Part shown: piece after piece, positions 1 to 9,369 of the stretch
Numbering within the stretch: the stretch's first letter is position 1
How the letters are laid out: every line of letters begins with the position of its first letter
From: Pelagadaptatus aseana
GTDB lineage: Bacteria; Pseudomonadota; Gammaproteobacteria; Pseudomonadales; Cellvibrionaceae
NCBI GenBank assembly: GCA_040365065.1
Contig: BAABNI010000006.1
Span: forward strand, 62,001 to 126,000
Length of the DNA: 64,000 nt
Reading direction: 5' to 3'
Notes under the pieces: generated by a model
The model's input: the letters and a program-made list of their open reading frames with translations, nothing else
Databases searched by the model: none
Told to the model about the DNA's origin: nothing
Position numbers and translations under genes: made by a program

Positions 1-1077
1 TCCGCCTTCCTGGATGCTTTAACCGTAACGGCTGTACTGATTAGCGTGTTTGTTGGTTTCTATACCGTTTACCACAAGGTCGCCTCTGGTAAAAAACAGC
101 ACCATGATCACGATCACGGCAACGACTCGGAAGTTATCGAATACCACCGCGAAGATCTCGATGGCTTTCGTAAATTTCTGCGCAGTCTGGTGATGCACGG
201 CGCCGTGGGTACAGCACTGGGGGGTGTTTGTACTCTGGTTGGTGAACCACAGAACCTGTTGATCGCTGAAAAAGCGGGCTGGGACTTTATTGAATTCTTT
301 ATGCGTATGGCCCCTATTACCATGCCCGTACTGGTGGCAGGACTGGTCACCTGCCTGGCACTGGAAAAATTCAAATGGTTTGGTTACGGAGCTGAATTAC
401 CTGAGTCTGTTCGCAAGGTTCTGGTTCAGTTTGCCGAAAAACAGGATCAGAAGCGCACCAAGCGTGAAACCATGCAATTGGCCGTTCAGGCACTCACCGC
501 GGTTTTACTGGTATTTTCCCTGGCCTTCCATGTGGCACCGGTTGGCCTTGTTGGCCTGATGATCATCGTTATCCAGACCGCCTTTAATGGCGTTGTCGAG
601 GAGCATCAGATTGGTCATGCCTTCGAGGAGGCCCTGCCGTTCACGGCATTGCTGGTAGTCTTTTTTGCAATCGTTGCAGTAATCCACGATCAACATCTGT
701 TCAATCCGATCATCGTGGCTGTATTGGCAATGGAAGAAAGCATTCAGCCCGCCATGTTCTTTGTTGCCAATGGCGTATTGTCCATGATCAGTGACAACGT
801 ATTTGTCGCAACCGTGTACATCAATGAGGTGAAAGCCGCTCTGGATGCGGGTGACATCACTCGCGATCACTTTGAAAAGCTGGCCATCGCAATCAACACA
901 GGCACCAACCTGCCAAGTGTGGCAACCCCTAACGGTCAGGCTGCTTTTCTGTTCCTGCTGACCTCCGCACTGGCCCCACTGATTCGCCTCTCATATGGCA
1001 CTATGGTGGTTATGGCACTGCCCTACACCATCGTTTTAAGCGCTGTGGGCGTCTACTTTGTAAGCACGACACTCTGA
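1..1077 (+). CDS. nhaB: Na+/H+ antiporter NhaB, C-terminal part (5' end outside window)
   Basis: Integral inner-membrane sodium/proton antiporter that exports Na+ in exchange for H+. The reading frame is open from the first base of the window, and residues before the first ATG (position 46) already match the family, so the true start lies upstream. About 358 C-terminal residues are present of a family length near 510. Many hydrophobic helices alternate with short loops. A cytoplasmic-looking loop after the first helix carries a His-rich run (HHDHDHG). Motifs typical of the family include SAFLDALTV at the very start and TNLPSVATPNGQAAFLF near the end. The gene ends in TGA just before a strong terminator, so it is the last gene of its unit. 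Confidence 0.93.
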   Translation, partial: SAFLDALTVTAVLISVFVGFYTVYHKVASGKKQHHDHDHGNDSEVIEYHREDLDGFRKFLRSLVMHGAVGTALGGVCTLVGEPQNLLIAEKAGWDFIEFFMRMAPITMPVLVAGLVTCLALEKFKWFGYGAELPESVRKVLVQFAEKQDQKRTKRETMQLAVQALTAVLLVFSLAFHVAPVGLVGLMIIVIQTAFNGVVEEHQIGHAFEEALPFTALLVVFFAIVAVIHDQHLFNPIIVAVLAMEESIQPAMFFVANGVLSMISDNVFVATVYINEVKAALDAGDITRDHFEKLAIAINTGTNLPSVATPNGQAAFLFLLTSALAPLIRLSYGTMVVMALPYTIVLSAVGVYFVSTTL

Positions 1078-1094
1078 TACCAACTGCTTAGAAA

Positions 1095-1125
1095 CAAAAA
1101 AGCCCCGAACTCCGGGGCTTTTTTA
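1095..1125. terminator. Bidirectional rho-independent terminator between nhaB and dnaQ
   Basis: AGCCCCG-AACT-CGGGGCT-type stem flanked by A6 on the left and T6 on the right, so it works for nhaB on the plus strand and for the dnaQ operon on the minus strand. Confidence 0.9.
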
Positions 1126-1201
1126 GTCTCACACTCTGCTTTGCTGCGGCTGCAGTAAAGCCTAAGCGGCTCTTCTTTAACCTGATTTTACAGCGATTTA
1201 T

Positions 1202-1927
1202 CTAGTCAGCTGACCAGAGACAACTGCCACCAGATGCCTTATCCAGTGATGCCAGTTTGTTGTTGTGCAGTTCAACTTCTTCGGCAGTCGCTGTAACGAC
1301 CTTTAACGCGGGTCTGCTAACATTCAACCGCTGAACAAGCCCTCCAGCAGAACCGGCATCGGCCTCACTCTCATCATCACTATCACCTGCCAGCAACAAA
1401 TTGCGCTGACCGCCAGTCATATACAGGTAAACGTCGGCGAGAATCTCGGCATCGAGCAATGCCCCGTGCAAATCACGCTGGGAGTTATCTACCCCGTAGT
1501 GTTTACACAAGGCATCCAGATTATTTTTCTGGCCAGGCCTTTTTTGCCGGGCCATAACCAGAGTATCAACAACACCACAGTAGTTCTCTATGGGTTGAAA
1601 GTCCGAAGCCCCCAACAGGTTGAATTCATGATTGATAAATCCAACATCAAAGGGAGCATTGTGGATGACCAACTCGGCGCCGTTGACAAAATCCAGGAAT
1701 TCCCGGGCAATTTGGCTAAAAACAGGTTTGTCGGCCAAAAACTCATTACTGATACCGTGAACCGCAATGGCACCTTCATCCACTTCACGTTGTGGCTGAA
1801 TATACTGATGATAGTGACGACCGGTCAGTTTGCGATTAACCAGTTCTACACAACCGATTTCAATGATACGGTGCCCCTGCGAAGGCTCCAGACCTGTGGT
1901 TTCTGTATCGAGTACAATCTGTCGCAT
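1202..1927 (-). CDS. dnaQ: DNA polymerase III epsilon subunit (3'-5' proofreading exonuclease)
   Basis: Proofreading exonuclease of the replicative polymerase core. The 241-residue length is normal for the family. DEDDh-family motifs are all visible: Exo I DTET with D7 and E9, Exo II HNAPFD with D94, and Exo III with H154 and D159 in HGALLDAE. The poorly conserved C-terminal tail is the part that binds the alpha subunit in homologues. The ATG start sits 10 bp after the rnhA stop, and the two are read as one unit with the upstream methyltransferase, an arrangement conserved in many gammaproteobacteria. The stop codon is TAG, which shows that TAG is an ordinary stop in this genome. Confidence 0.97.
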   Translation of the reverse strand: MRQIVLDTETTGLEPSQGHRIIEIGCVELVNRKLTGRHYHQYIQPQREVDEGAIAVHGISNEFLADKPVFSQIAREFLDFVNGAELVIHNAPFDVGFINHEFNLLGASDFQPIENYCGVVDTLVMARQKRPGQKNNLDALCKHYGVDNSQRDLHGALLDAEILADVYLYMTGGQRNLLLAGDSDDESEADAGSAGGLVQRLNVSRPALKVVTATAEEVELHNNKLASLDKASGGSCLWSAD

Positions 1928-1937
1928 AAATCTCTAC

Positions 1938-2369
1938 TTAAATCTTTTCAATGCCTTGATTGGCCAACGTATCGGCAATCTCGTTCTCTCTGTGACCGGA
2001 ATGCCCCTTCACCCAACGCCAGTCAATCTGGTGCCGAGCACTTTCTTGATCCAAACGTTGCCAAAGATCCGCATTTTTTACCGGTTTCTTGGCTGAAGTC
2101 TTCCAACCATTTCGCTTCCAGTTGACCAGCCACTGGGTAATGCCCTGCCTGACGTATTGAGAGTCGGTAGTCAAAACTACCCGACAGGGTTGCTTCAGAG
2201 CGGCCAGCGCCTCAATGGCAGCCAAAAGCTCCATTCGGTTATTGGTGGTTTCGGCCTCGCCACCACACAGCTGCTTTTCAACATCGCCATAACGCAGCAG
2301 TGCGCCCCAACCTCCTGGCCCCGGGTTACCTTTACAGGCGCCATCGGTGAAGATCTCAACGGTTTTCAA
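1938..2369 (-). CDS. rnhA: Ribonuclease HI
   Basis: Cleaves the RNA strand of RNA-DNA hybrids during replication and R-loop removal. The 143 residues contain the full catalytic set at family-standard spacing: D9, E47, D69, H123 and D133, with the motif FTDGACKGNPGPGGWG at the N-terminus. The start codon is TTG. It overlaps the stop of the preceding methyltransferase gene as TTGA, and it is preceded by AAGGA at a 7-8 base spacing. No other in-frame start would keep the first beta strand. Overlap plus the rare start suggests translational coupling. Confidence 0.96.
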   Translation of the reverse strand: MKTVEIFTDGACKGNPGPGGWGALLRYGDVEKQLCGGEAETTNNRMELLAAIEALAALKQPCRVVLTTDSQYVRQGITQWLVNWKRNGWKTSAKKPVKNADLWQRLDQESARHQIDWRWVKGHSGHRENEIADTLANQGIEKI

Positions 2370-3250
2370 CGAGTTTTCCTTTTGTTACTTGCCACTGGCC
2401 TATCACCGGAATGCGTTGCCAGCGAACTTGGGGGCGCTACTTTACCAGATGGTTCGACCAAACCAACAGAAGGTTTACCAACTGCCAACCCGGAAACCGG
2501 CCTGAAACCTTCCCAACGGGTTTTGATCGGCGTCATAGTCAACCGCTCTTTGCGTGCAACCAGTATGTAATATCCACCTACAGGAAGACGACTGCGGCGA
2601 CACAGCCCCTCCCAAAAACCGGATTTATCCAATACCTTCTGGCTCTGCACCGGCGCACTGAAAAAGCCCTGATGGTACTCTACGGTTTCGAGCTCAAGCA
2701 GATGCAGCCAGTCCTTTACCCTGCCACGAGGTAAGGTATTCCTGCGCCAGAACCAATCGCGACTGAACAGACGCGAAAAGAAACCGAATAAACCCATCAA
2801 ACTGTAGGGATTAAAGCCCACTACCACCAGATGGCCTCTTGGGATCAATACCCGACTGGCTTCGCGCAACAGCTGATGCGGGTGCTGGGAATAATCCAGT
2901 GCGTGATGCAATATGGCCACATCAATGCTTTCACTGGCGAAAGGTAACTGTTCAAACCGTGTGATCACAGATGCGTCATTGGTGCCGGCTTGTGTCACGC
3001 AGAAACGCTGATTAATTCGGCTCGAGCGACTCAGATCAGATTGAGCAAAGGCGGACAATTCCAGCAAATGATAACCAAATAAGGTAGACAGGACCTGATC
3101 CAGCTGTTCCTGTTGTTGACCAAAGAAGGCATTGGCCAAAGGCTTCCTTGACCAGCATTCCAATGCCGTCTGAACCGGCTCAGGTTCCCCCGGGCGATTC
3201 CTGAGAAGCAGCCAGTCCAAACATTTGTTAATAAAACGATTGTCAGCCAC
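2366..3250 (-). CDS. Class I SAM-dependent methyltransferase (YafS-like) upstream of rnhA
   Basis: Predicted small-molecule or macromolecule methyltransferase; the substrate is unknown. The middle of the protein carries the Methyltransf_11 signature: an acidic loop followed by LPFASESIDVAILHHALDY and then LLREASRVLIPRGHLVVVGFNP. The glycine-rich motif I is weak. The start is GTG at 3250 with GGAG six bases upstream. The protein has a long basic tail (residues about 245-294) that is rich in Arg/Lys and low complexity. It is the first gene of a methyltransferase-rnhA-dnaQ unit and diverges from gloB, the same order as yafS-rnhA-dnaQ next to gloB in enterics. Confidence 0.85.
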   Translation of the reverse strand: MADNRFINKCLDWLLLRNRPGEPEPVQTALECWSRKPLANAFFGQQQEQLDQVLSTLFGYHLLELSAFAQSDLSRSSRINQRFCVTQAGTNDASVITRFEQLPFASESIDVAILHHALDYSQHPHQLLREASRVLIPRGHLVVVGFNPYSLMGLFGFFSRLFSRDWFWRRNTLPRGRVKDWLHLLELETVEYHQGFFSAPVQSQKVLDKSGFWEGLCRRSRLPVGGYYILVARKERLTMTPIKTRWEGFRPVSGLAVGKPSVGLVEPSGKVAPPSSLATHSGDRPVASNKRKTR

Positions 3251-3317
3251 AACCTACTCCAAGGCTCGTGAATATTCAGGCATAATCATCGTTATGCCGA
3301 CCAGACAGGTTACACCT

Positions 3318-4088
3318 ATGAAGATAATTACTCTTCCCGCTTTTAATGACAACTATATCTGGCTATTTCACGCAGAAAACTCAAACCAAGCCTACGTTGT
3401 AGATCCCGGAGATGCAGCCGTTGTCGAACAGGCACTGCAGCAACATAATCTGGTATTGGCTGGGATTCTGGTCACTCATCACCACTTCGATCATACCGGG
3501 GGGATTGAAGCCCTGTGTGAAGACCGAAACATACCGGTGTATGGCGGACAAGCCAGTGAAGTAACCTGTCTGACACACAAATTCGAGGAAGGTCAAAAAC
3601 TTCATCTCGACCAAGATTTGGAGTTTCAGATTATTGACGTGCCGGGGCACACAATGGACCACATCGCTTTTTATAGCGCAGAAAGTAAAACCCTGTTTTG
3701 TGGTGACACTCTGTTTGTAGCCGGTTGCGGCCGCTTATTTGAAGGCTCGGCAGCACAGATGCGCCACTCCCTGGAGAAATTGGCCAAACTTCCTACGGAT
3801 ACAAAAATCTACTGTGCCCACGAATATACTCAAGCGAACCTGCAGTTTGCGCTTGCAGTAGAGCCTGACAATCTGGCCATTCGTAAAAAGATTGAACACG
3901 TAAATGAGTTACGTGAACAGGATTGTCCCAGCGTACCAAGCACACTGGCTGATGAGCTGGCCACCAATCCGTTTCTAAGATCTGATCAACCTGCTGTTGT
4001 CGAGCAGTCGTACAACAGGGAAGGTAATAGCAATCTTAATATTGATCAGGTTTTTGCCAGCATTCGCGGCTGGAAGGACAGTTTTTGA
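3318..4088 (+). CDS. gloB: Hydroxyacylglutathione hydrolase (glyoxalase II)
   Basis: Hydrolyses S-D-lactoylglutathione to D-lactate and glutathione, the second step of methylglyoxal detoxification. The binuclear metal motif THHHFDHTGG is at residues 53-62, and the later metal-binding pieces are GHTMDHIAFY, CGDTLF and CAHEYT. I place the start at ATG 3318 (MKIITLPAFNDNYIWL), which matches the family N-terminus and gives 256 residues. An in-frame upstream ATG at 3294 and a longer frame to 3225 would add sequence unlike the family and would overlap the divergent methyltransferase start. Followed by mltD, as in many relatives. Confidence 0.96.
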   Translation: MKIITLPAFNDNYIWLFHAENSNQAYVVDPGDAAVVEQALQQHNLVLAGILVTHHHFDHTGGIEALCEDRNIPVYGGQASEVTCLTHKFEEGQKLHLDQDLEFQIIDVPGHTMDHIAFYSAESKTLFCGDTLFVAGCGRLFEGSAAQMRHSLEKLAKLPTDTKIYCAHEYTQANLQFALAVEPDNLAIRKKIEHVNELREQDCPSVPSTLADELATNPFLRSDQPAVVEQSYNREGNSNLNIDQVFASIRGWKDSF

Positions 4089-4201
4089 GACCAGCATCGC
4101 ACTTTTTGATGTGATTGGCGCCATGCCCCAGCTTATGGTTTGACCCTCGGAGGCTGGCTCCGTAGAATTCCCCGGAAACACTTGGGGTTCCTGTCGTCAC
4201 T

Positions 4202-5803
4202 ATGACACGCATTACTTTTCTGTTCTCAATACTGGCAGTTTTCAGCCTCGTCGGCTGCGTTCAAACAAACCATACCTCCAAAGTCGGTCACAAACAGGCC
4301 AATGACATTGAGAAGCTGCTGTCACAAGCCGAAATTGACAAACTCTGCCGTACCACCCACGTCGAACTCGAAAGCTTCCGCGCGGACGATTATGATCTTT
4401 TGTGGGACAGAATTCGCGCGGGCTATGGTCTGAAATACCAGCAACACCCCCGCATCGACAAACACCTCAGCTGGTATCGTAAGCACCCTTCCTATATCAA
4501 AAGAGTCACTGAGCGGTCCGAGAGATACCTCTTCTATATCGTGGAACAGGCTGAACAGCGCAATATGCCTCTGGAGTTGGCTCTATTACCCGTTGTTGAA
4601 AGTGCCTTTGATCCATTTGCCTATTCCCATGGCAGCGCTTCAGGAATGTGGCAGTTCATCGCCAGCACCGGTAAGCACTTTGGTCTGGAACAAAACTGGT
4701 GGTACGACGGCCGCCGCGATGTAATGGCTGCAACGGATGCCGCTCTCGACTTTCTGACAAGCCTGCACCGTCGTCTGGATAACGACTGGCTTTTGGCATT
4801 GGCTGCCTACAACGCCGGCGAAGGTAACGTCAGAAAGGCGATACGACGCAATAAAAATGCAGGCAAGCCAACCGACTTCTGGTCCTTGCGTCTGCCTAAA
4901 GAAACCAAAGCCTACGTACCTCAGCTTCTCGCCCTGTCAAAGGTGGTTATGAGCCCTGAGCAACACGGCGCCGAATTAACCCCAGTGGCTAATAAGCCCT
5001 ACTTCGAAGCGGTTGATACCGGTTCACAAATTGACCTGGCTCAGGCCGCTCAACTGGCAGAGATTAGCATTAATGATCTCTACAAGCTCAACCCCGGCTT
5101 TAATCGCTGGGCAACCGCCCCGGATGGCCCTCATCGCTTACTGGTTCCAGTTGAGAAGGCTGAGACCTTCCGTAGTAACCTCAATGGTGTACCACCGGAA
5201 CAACGCCTGAGCTGGAAGCGCTACATTATCAGAGACGGAGACTCGCTGATTTCCATCGCCAAAAAATTCAACACTCAGGTATCGGTTCTAAAAGACACTA
5301 ATAATCTCCGAGGCAACACCATACGCGCCGGTAAAGCCCTGATGATTCCAGTTGCCTCAGCAAGCCAGAACAGTTACGCATACAGTCAGTCACAAAGAGT
5401 GAAAAAACAGGCTGACAGATACCAGGGCCGCGCGGGAAATCATAAAATTGAATATCGGGTGCGCCCCGGTGACAGCCTCTGGAACATAGCCAGAAAATAC
5501 AACGTCAGCGTGCGTGCATTAGCCAAGTGGAACAGCATGGCACCCAAGGATACCTTGAGAGAAAATCAGAAGTTGGTTATTTGGACCAACAACAAGCAAC
5601 TGGCGAGCACGGTTCCGTCCCCAAAAGGCATCATTCGCAAAGTATCCTACCGCGTTCGTAACGGCGACTCTCTGGCAAGAATCGCGGGCAAATTCAATTT
5701 ATCGGTAACGGATATTGCCCGCTGGAACCCGGTGGATACCAAGAACTATATTCACCCAGGGCAGTCTCTCACCCTGTTCGTGGATGTGACCCGTATCAAT
5801 TAG
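4202..5803 (+). CDS. mltD: Membrane-bound lytic murein transglycosylase D with three LysM repeats
   Basis: Cleaves the MurNAc-GlcNAc bond of peptidoglycan to form 1,6-anhydro products; acts at the outer membrane. The N-terminal 19 residues form a lipoprotein signal with lipobox LVGC (lipidated Cys19). The SLT catalytic domain covers roughly residues 105-250, with catalytic Glu133 in LPVVESAFDP and the family motif AAYNAGEGNV. Three LysM peptidoglycan-binding repeats begin near residues 339, 417 and 482, each with a GDSL core. The 533-residue length is within the family range. No clear ribosome-binding site is seen in front of the ATG. Lies directly after gloB, a widely conserved pair. Confidence 0.95.
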   Translation: MTRITFLFSILAVFSLVGCVQTNHTSKVGHKQANDIEKLLSQAEIDKLCRTTHVELESFRADDYDLLWDRIRAGYGLKYQQHPRIDKHLSWYRKHPSYIKRVTERSERYLFYIVEQAEQRNMPLELALLPVVESAFDPFAYSHGSASGMWQFIASTGKHFGLEQNWWYDGRRDVMAATDAALDFLTSLHRRLDNDWLLALAAYNAGEGNVRKAIRRNKNAGKPTDFWSLRLPKETKAYVPQLLALSKVVMSPEQHGAELTPVANKPYFEAVDTGSQIDLAQAAQLAEISINDLYKLNPGFNRWATAPDGPHRLLVPVEKAETFRSNLNGVPPEQRLSWKRYIIRDGDSLISIAKKFNTQVSVLKDTNNLRGNTIRAGKALMIPVASASQNSYAYSQSQRVKKQADRYQGRAGNHKIEYRVRPGDSLWNIARKYNVSVRALAKWNSMAPKDTLRENQKLVIWTNNKQLASTVPSPKGIIRKVSYRVRNGDSLARIAGKFNLSVTDIARWNPVDTKNYIHPGQSLTLFVDVTRIN

Positions 5804-5815
5804 CCCGCCACATCA

Positions 5816-7243
5816 CTAGCGACTACTGGCCAACATCTGCAGGCTCATCTGGGTCTGCAGCATAAAATGACGAAAGCTTTGAAATTGCTCCTCACTGATT
5901 TGTGATTCCAACTTCCAGCGGTCGGCATAAAACATTGCAATACATCGACTGCCAATAAATATCCCGGAGATCAGGCCAGAAAACTCCCCACCCATGACCG
6001 CTTTTATTTCAGGGGAAAACAGGTGCTTGGGAGCATCAGCAGATTGCATGTTAATCCACAGTGGACCCTTGGTGCGCATGGCTCGTGTAAACAGATTTTC
6101 ATCCAGCCGTGAAACAGAAAAATCGAACTCTTTACGCCAACTCTCAGTACCTTCACCCAAAACAAACTTGGCCTGAATCCTGTCATTGTGAATAAAGCAT
6201 AAAGCGACTCTTTCCAGCCCGACGCCTCGATGCAGTCCTTCCAGAACCATTTGAAAAATGGCATTCACATCGAGGTTTTCCATCAGGGCATTGGACAGTT
6301 CCCGCAGGATATTCAGCTGTAATTGCGGGTCGGCCTGCATGGGCTGAAAACCCTCATCGCTGAATTCAACCCCGTCCGATACCTTACGACCGGGGATCAA
6401 ATGGCAGACCCGGGCCGCACCATAAGTCAAAGCGACACTGGAGGCCTCGTCGGCAGCGTCAAGTATCGATTTTTTTGTGTCCGCCAAACTCAATCCGCTG
6501 AAACGTGAAATACGTTTGGTAGCCTCCATGGCATCGGGAGATTCCCAGCCATTGATGGCTGCCTGGCTCAGCTGTTGCGCTAAAATGACAGCCGCCACTT
6601 TAGGAGACGGTTTACTGGGTGGGTACAATGACTGGATCAGCGTATCGCCCAGATTCCAGTTTTCTGCAAGTGACCGGGAAATGGATTTAAAACTGCATCC
6701 CAGCACAGCGTCTGTGGCTTCTCTTACAGGGGTACCCTGAGCCAACTGCTGCTCCAACTCTTCAACAGCGCCTTTACCACAGGACCAAAAGGCCATTTCT
6801 CCAAGGTTATAAAGTAAGGCCGCAATAAAAACTTCTTCCTGAACTTCTGCGTCTGTTCGGCGCACGAGATGTCTTGCCTGAACCGCTGCATGAAAAGCGC
6901 ATGCCATTTGCTCCAGCAGCCGCTCTCGTGGCTCCTTACCCAACAGCGAATCAATCACCATGACGCTGATACAAATCGCTCTGACGCCGTTAAAGCCAAT
7001 CAGTACAATAGCCCGGCTAACGGTGTTAATTGGATAATTTGAAGGGTTGTAGTGCACACTGTTGGCGATGCGCAGCACCTGTGAAGTCAGATTGGCGTCT
7101 TTTAAAATCACTTCTGCCAACTGATTTACATCGGCTTCATCATTACCGGTAAGATCATTTAATTCTTTAACAATACCAGCCAATACTGGCATATCACGCT
7201 TGGATAATTGCTCAACCCAAGCGTCTCGACCCTTGATCGTCAT
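5816..7243 (-). CDS. HDOD-domain signalling protein with C-terminal GAF-like region
   Basis: HDOD proteins are non-enzymatic relatives of HD phosphohydrolases that act as scaffolds in bacterial signalling. Residues about 15-215 show the family pattern: LPVLAGIVKELNDL, then LTSQVLRIANS, then TVSRAIVLIGFNGVRAI. The HD metal ligands appear absent. Residues about 310-470 resemble a GAF sensory domain (LNILRELSNALMENLDVNAI, then RGVGLERVALCF). The 475 residues make a soluble protein. ATG start with AGGGG six bases upstream. It faces mltD tail to tail with only 12 bp between the stops. The ligand and partners are unknown. Confidence 0.85.
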   Translation of the reverse strand: MTIKGRDAWVEQLSKRDMPVLAGIVKELNDLTGNDEADVNQLAEVILKDANLTSQVLRIANSVHYNPSNYPINTVSRAIVLIGFNGVRAICISVMVIDSLLGKEPRERLLEQMACAFHAAVQARHLVRRTDAEVQEEVFIAALLYNLGEMAFWSCGKGAVEELEQQLAQGTPVREATDAVLGCSFKSISRSLAENWNLGDTLIQSLYPPSKPSPKVAAVILAQQLSQAAINGWESPDAMEATKRISRFSGLSLADTKKSILDAADEASSVALTYGAARVCHLIPGRKVSDGVEFSDEGFQPMQADPQLQLNILRELSNALMENLDVNAIFQMVLEGLHRGVGLERVALCFIHNDRIQAKFVLGEGTESWRKEFDFSVSRLDENLFTRAMRTKGPLWINMQSADAPKHLFSPEIKAVMGGEFSGLISGIFIGSRCIAMFYADRWKLESQISEEQFQSFRHFMLQTQMSLQMLASSR

Positions 7244-7276
7244 AAAAAGCCCCTGAGTAATAACAACAGTGTAGAC

Positions 7277-7312
7277 AAAAAAGCCGCACGACCAACTGGT
7301 CGTACGGCTTTT
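7277..7312 (-). terminator. Rho-independent terminator after ppiD
   Basis: Stem GCCG(C/A)ACGACC-AACT-GGTCGT(A/C)GGC with a T6 tract on the minus-strand 3' side, located 55 bp beyond the ppiD stop. Confidence 0.85.
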
Positions 7313-7366
7313 AAGAGCAGATAATCGATGACTAAGGCTGTCACGAACAGCCTTAACCGAACACGA

Positions 7367-9244
7367 TTAATAGACAGTGACCTCTGCAGCGGAACGCTTC
7401 TCAGTTTCAAACAGGCTCAACTCCGTTGCTCCCTGTTGCTGATTGACTGATTGCTGCAATCCAAGTTGTTGCTGTTCATCCAACTCGGGCAATTCTCCTT
7501 TTTTAACACCATTCAACATAATCACAGCCCAGTCACCATCATTGAGCTGTACTGAACCAACACTGGATTGCTGTTGAGGTTTGCTCATGGCAAATACATA
7601 CCCAAGTAATTCACCGGGATAACCTGGCTGGGCACGATTGGCATCGATGGCAGCCTGCCATTGAAAATCATTCTGTGTGGCGATGGTTTCGATGTCTGAG
7701 CCATCACGCAATTGTTGCTCAATATCAGCAGACAACTGTTCAAGCTCGGCGCTGGCCCTTTGGCTGACCAGAATCTGTTTCACTTCGGCCGCCACATCCT
7801 CAAAGGGTTTAACCGCGGAAGGCTTATGTTCAGAAACTCGCAGAACAACCACGTGGTCATCACCGAGTTCGATTAAATCGGTGATCTGGCGATCCTGGAG
7901 AATTTCATCACTGAAAGCCATCGCCAGAACCTGATTATTGGAAGTAATACCCTCACCACCTACCCTGCCGAATAAGCCGGAAGTTTTCACTTCAAGGCCC
8001 AATTCATCAGACGCTGCAGACAAATCTTCGGCGTTGTAAGTAGCATCCGGGAGAGCATCTAAAAGTTCGACAAAAACACTTTCAGCTTCTGCCAGAGCAA
8101 TTTCTGCACGGATAGCATCGTAACTTTCTTCCAGTGATGGGGCTTCAGCCTGTTGAATGGAAAGCAGTTTGATAAAATGAGTCCCCGCCTCTGTTTGGAT
8201 AGGCCCAGACACTTCTTCCAATTCCAGCGCAGCAAGAGCAGCTTCAAATGACTCCGGGAAGGTTGAGCCATCGGTTACACCCAGATCACCGCCCATTTCA
8301 CGAGACCCTAAGTCATCAGAATACTCAGAGACCAGAGTTTCAAAGCTGACCCCTTCTGCTAATTTCTCTGTGACTTCTGCCACCGTTTGCTGGTGAGAAT
8401 CGTCCTCTTTGTCTTCAATCAGAATATGGGCCGCCTGACGCAGCGCACTGCCAGTGAAAGATTTAAGATTTTCCTGGTATTGTGCGGCAATATCGGCTTC
8501 AGCCACGTCAACGCCATCGGCCAGTTCATCCAAACTCAGCTCAATGTATTCAATAGCAATCATCTCTTTGCTCATAAATCGAGCCTGATTACTTTCAAAA
8601 TAATCTTTGATATCAGCATCAGTAACTTCAATTTCATCACTGATTGCAGCCTGAGATAAGGTCAGGTAATTGAAGCTTCTGGTCTGCTGCGACAGGGCAA
8701 TGAGATCTTCGATATCCTGACTCGTCATAAATGCAGTATCAGTAATACCAGAAATATGTTGCCTGACTAAGATATCCTGAGCCAATAACTGCTTATATGT
8801 GGTGGGAGTAAAACCACTGGAACGCAGCAACTGTTTGTATAATTCCGGATCAAATTTACCCGCTTGTTGGAACTGCGGGGATAATACGATTAGCTGATCG
8901 AGCTGGCTGTCGGCCACAATCATGCCGCCCCGCTCTGCTGATGTTTCGATAATTTCACGTTGAACCAAACGCTCAAGAACCGGTGGGCGAAGATTTTCAT
9001 CACTCAGTAATTCTACTGGTGCCTGTTCACCGTATTGCTGCAACAATTGTTGTTTCTGATTGCGAACCGCTCTGGACAAATCAACTTCGTAAATGGGGTT
9101 ACCATCTACCTCTGCAGCTTTACCCACGGTGTTATCTTGCAGAAACAAAGAATCGACACCAAACAAGGCAAAGGGAATAATCATCAGACCAACAACGATA
9201 ACGGCCAAGGTTCCCTTTAGATTATCTCTAAACGTTTGAAGCAT
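7367..9244 (-). CDS. ppiD: Periplasmic folding chaperone PpiD (SurA_N / parvulin domains)
   Basis: Inner-membrane-anchored chaperone at the SecYEG exit that assists folding of exported proteins. One N-terminal transmembrane helix (residues about 12-32: LAVIVVGLMIIPFALFGVDS) is followed by a large periplasmic part with a SurA_N-like segment, then a PpiC/parvulin domain around residues 265-360 (ALRQAAHILIE, VTDGSTFPESFEAAL, ETEAGTHFIKLL-like pattern), and a second degenerate parvulin-like module. The 625 residues match the family. ATG start with GAGG five bases upstream. Downstream of hupB in the standard lon-hupB-ppiD order. Confidence 0.95.
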   Translation of the reverse strand: MLQTFRDNLKGTLAVIVVGLMIIPFALFGVDSLFLQDNTVGKAAEVDGNPIYEVDLSRAVRNQKQQLLQQYGEQAPVELLSDENLRPPVLERLVQREIIETSAERGGMIVADSQLDQLIVLSPQFQQAGKFDPELYKQLLRSSGFTPTTYKQLLAQDILVRQHISGITDTAFMTSQDIEDLIALSQQTRSFNYLTLSQAAISDEIEVTDADIKDYFESNQARFMSKEMIAIEYIELSLDELADGVDVAEADIAAQYQENLKSFTGSALRQAAHILIEDKEDDSHQQTVAEVTEKLAEGVSFETLVSEYSDDLGSREMGGDLGVTDGSTFPESFEAALAALELEEVSGPIQTEAGTHFIKLLSIQQAEAPSLEESYDAIRAEIALAEAESVFVELLDALPDATYNAEDLSAASDELGLEVKTSGLFGRVGGEGITSNNQVLAMAFSDEILQDRQITDLIELGDDHVVVLRVSEHKPSAVKPFEDVAAEVKQILVSQRASAELEQLSADIEQQLRDGSDIETIATQNDFQWQAAIDANRAQPGYPGELLGYVFAMSKPQQQSSVGSVQLNDGDWAVIMLNGVKKGELPELDEQQQLGLQQSVNQQQGATELSLFETEKRSAAEVTVY

Positions 9245-9280
9245 ACGGACCTCAAGAAAAAAACTGCATTTAGTACCTAT

Positions 9281-9310
9281 AAAAAAAGCGCATCACTGAT
9301 GCGCCTTTTT
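9281..9310 (-). terminator. Terminator between hupB and ppiD
   Basis: GGCGCATCA-G-TGATGCGC-type stem flanked on the minus-strand 3' side by T7, about 60 bp after the hupB stop. It implies that ppiD has its own promoter or depends on partial read-through. Confidence 0.85.
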
Positions 9311-9369
9311 ATAATTCAAGCTTGAATGAAATCAACCATGCAAGCTTGAACAAATTTGACAGGGTTAAC

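Noticed and set aside
103..120. His-rich loop of NhaB as a separate metal-binding domain
   Set aside because: A short His/Asp run in a loop is too little evidence, and loops of this protein vary freely.
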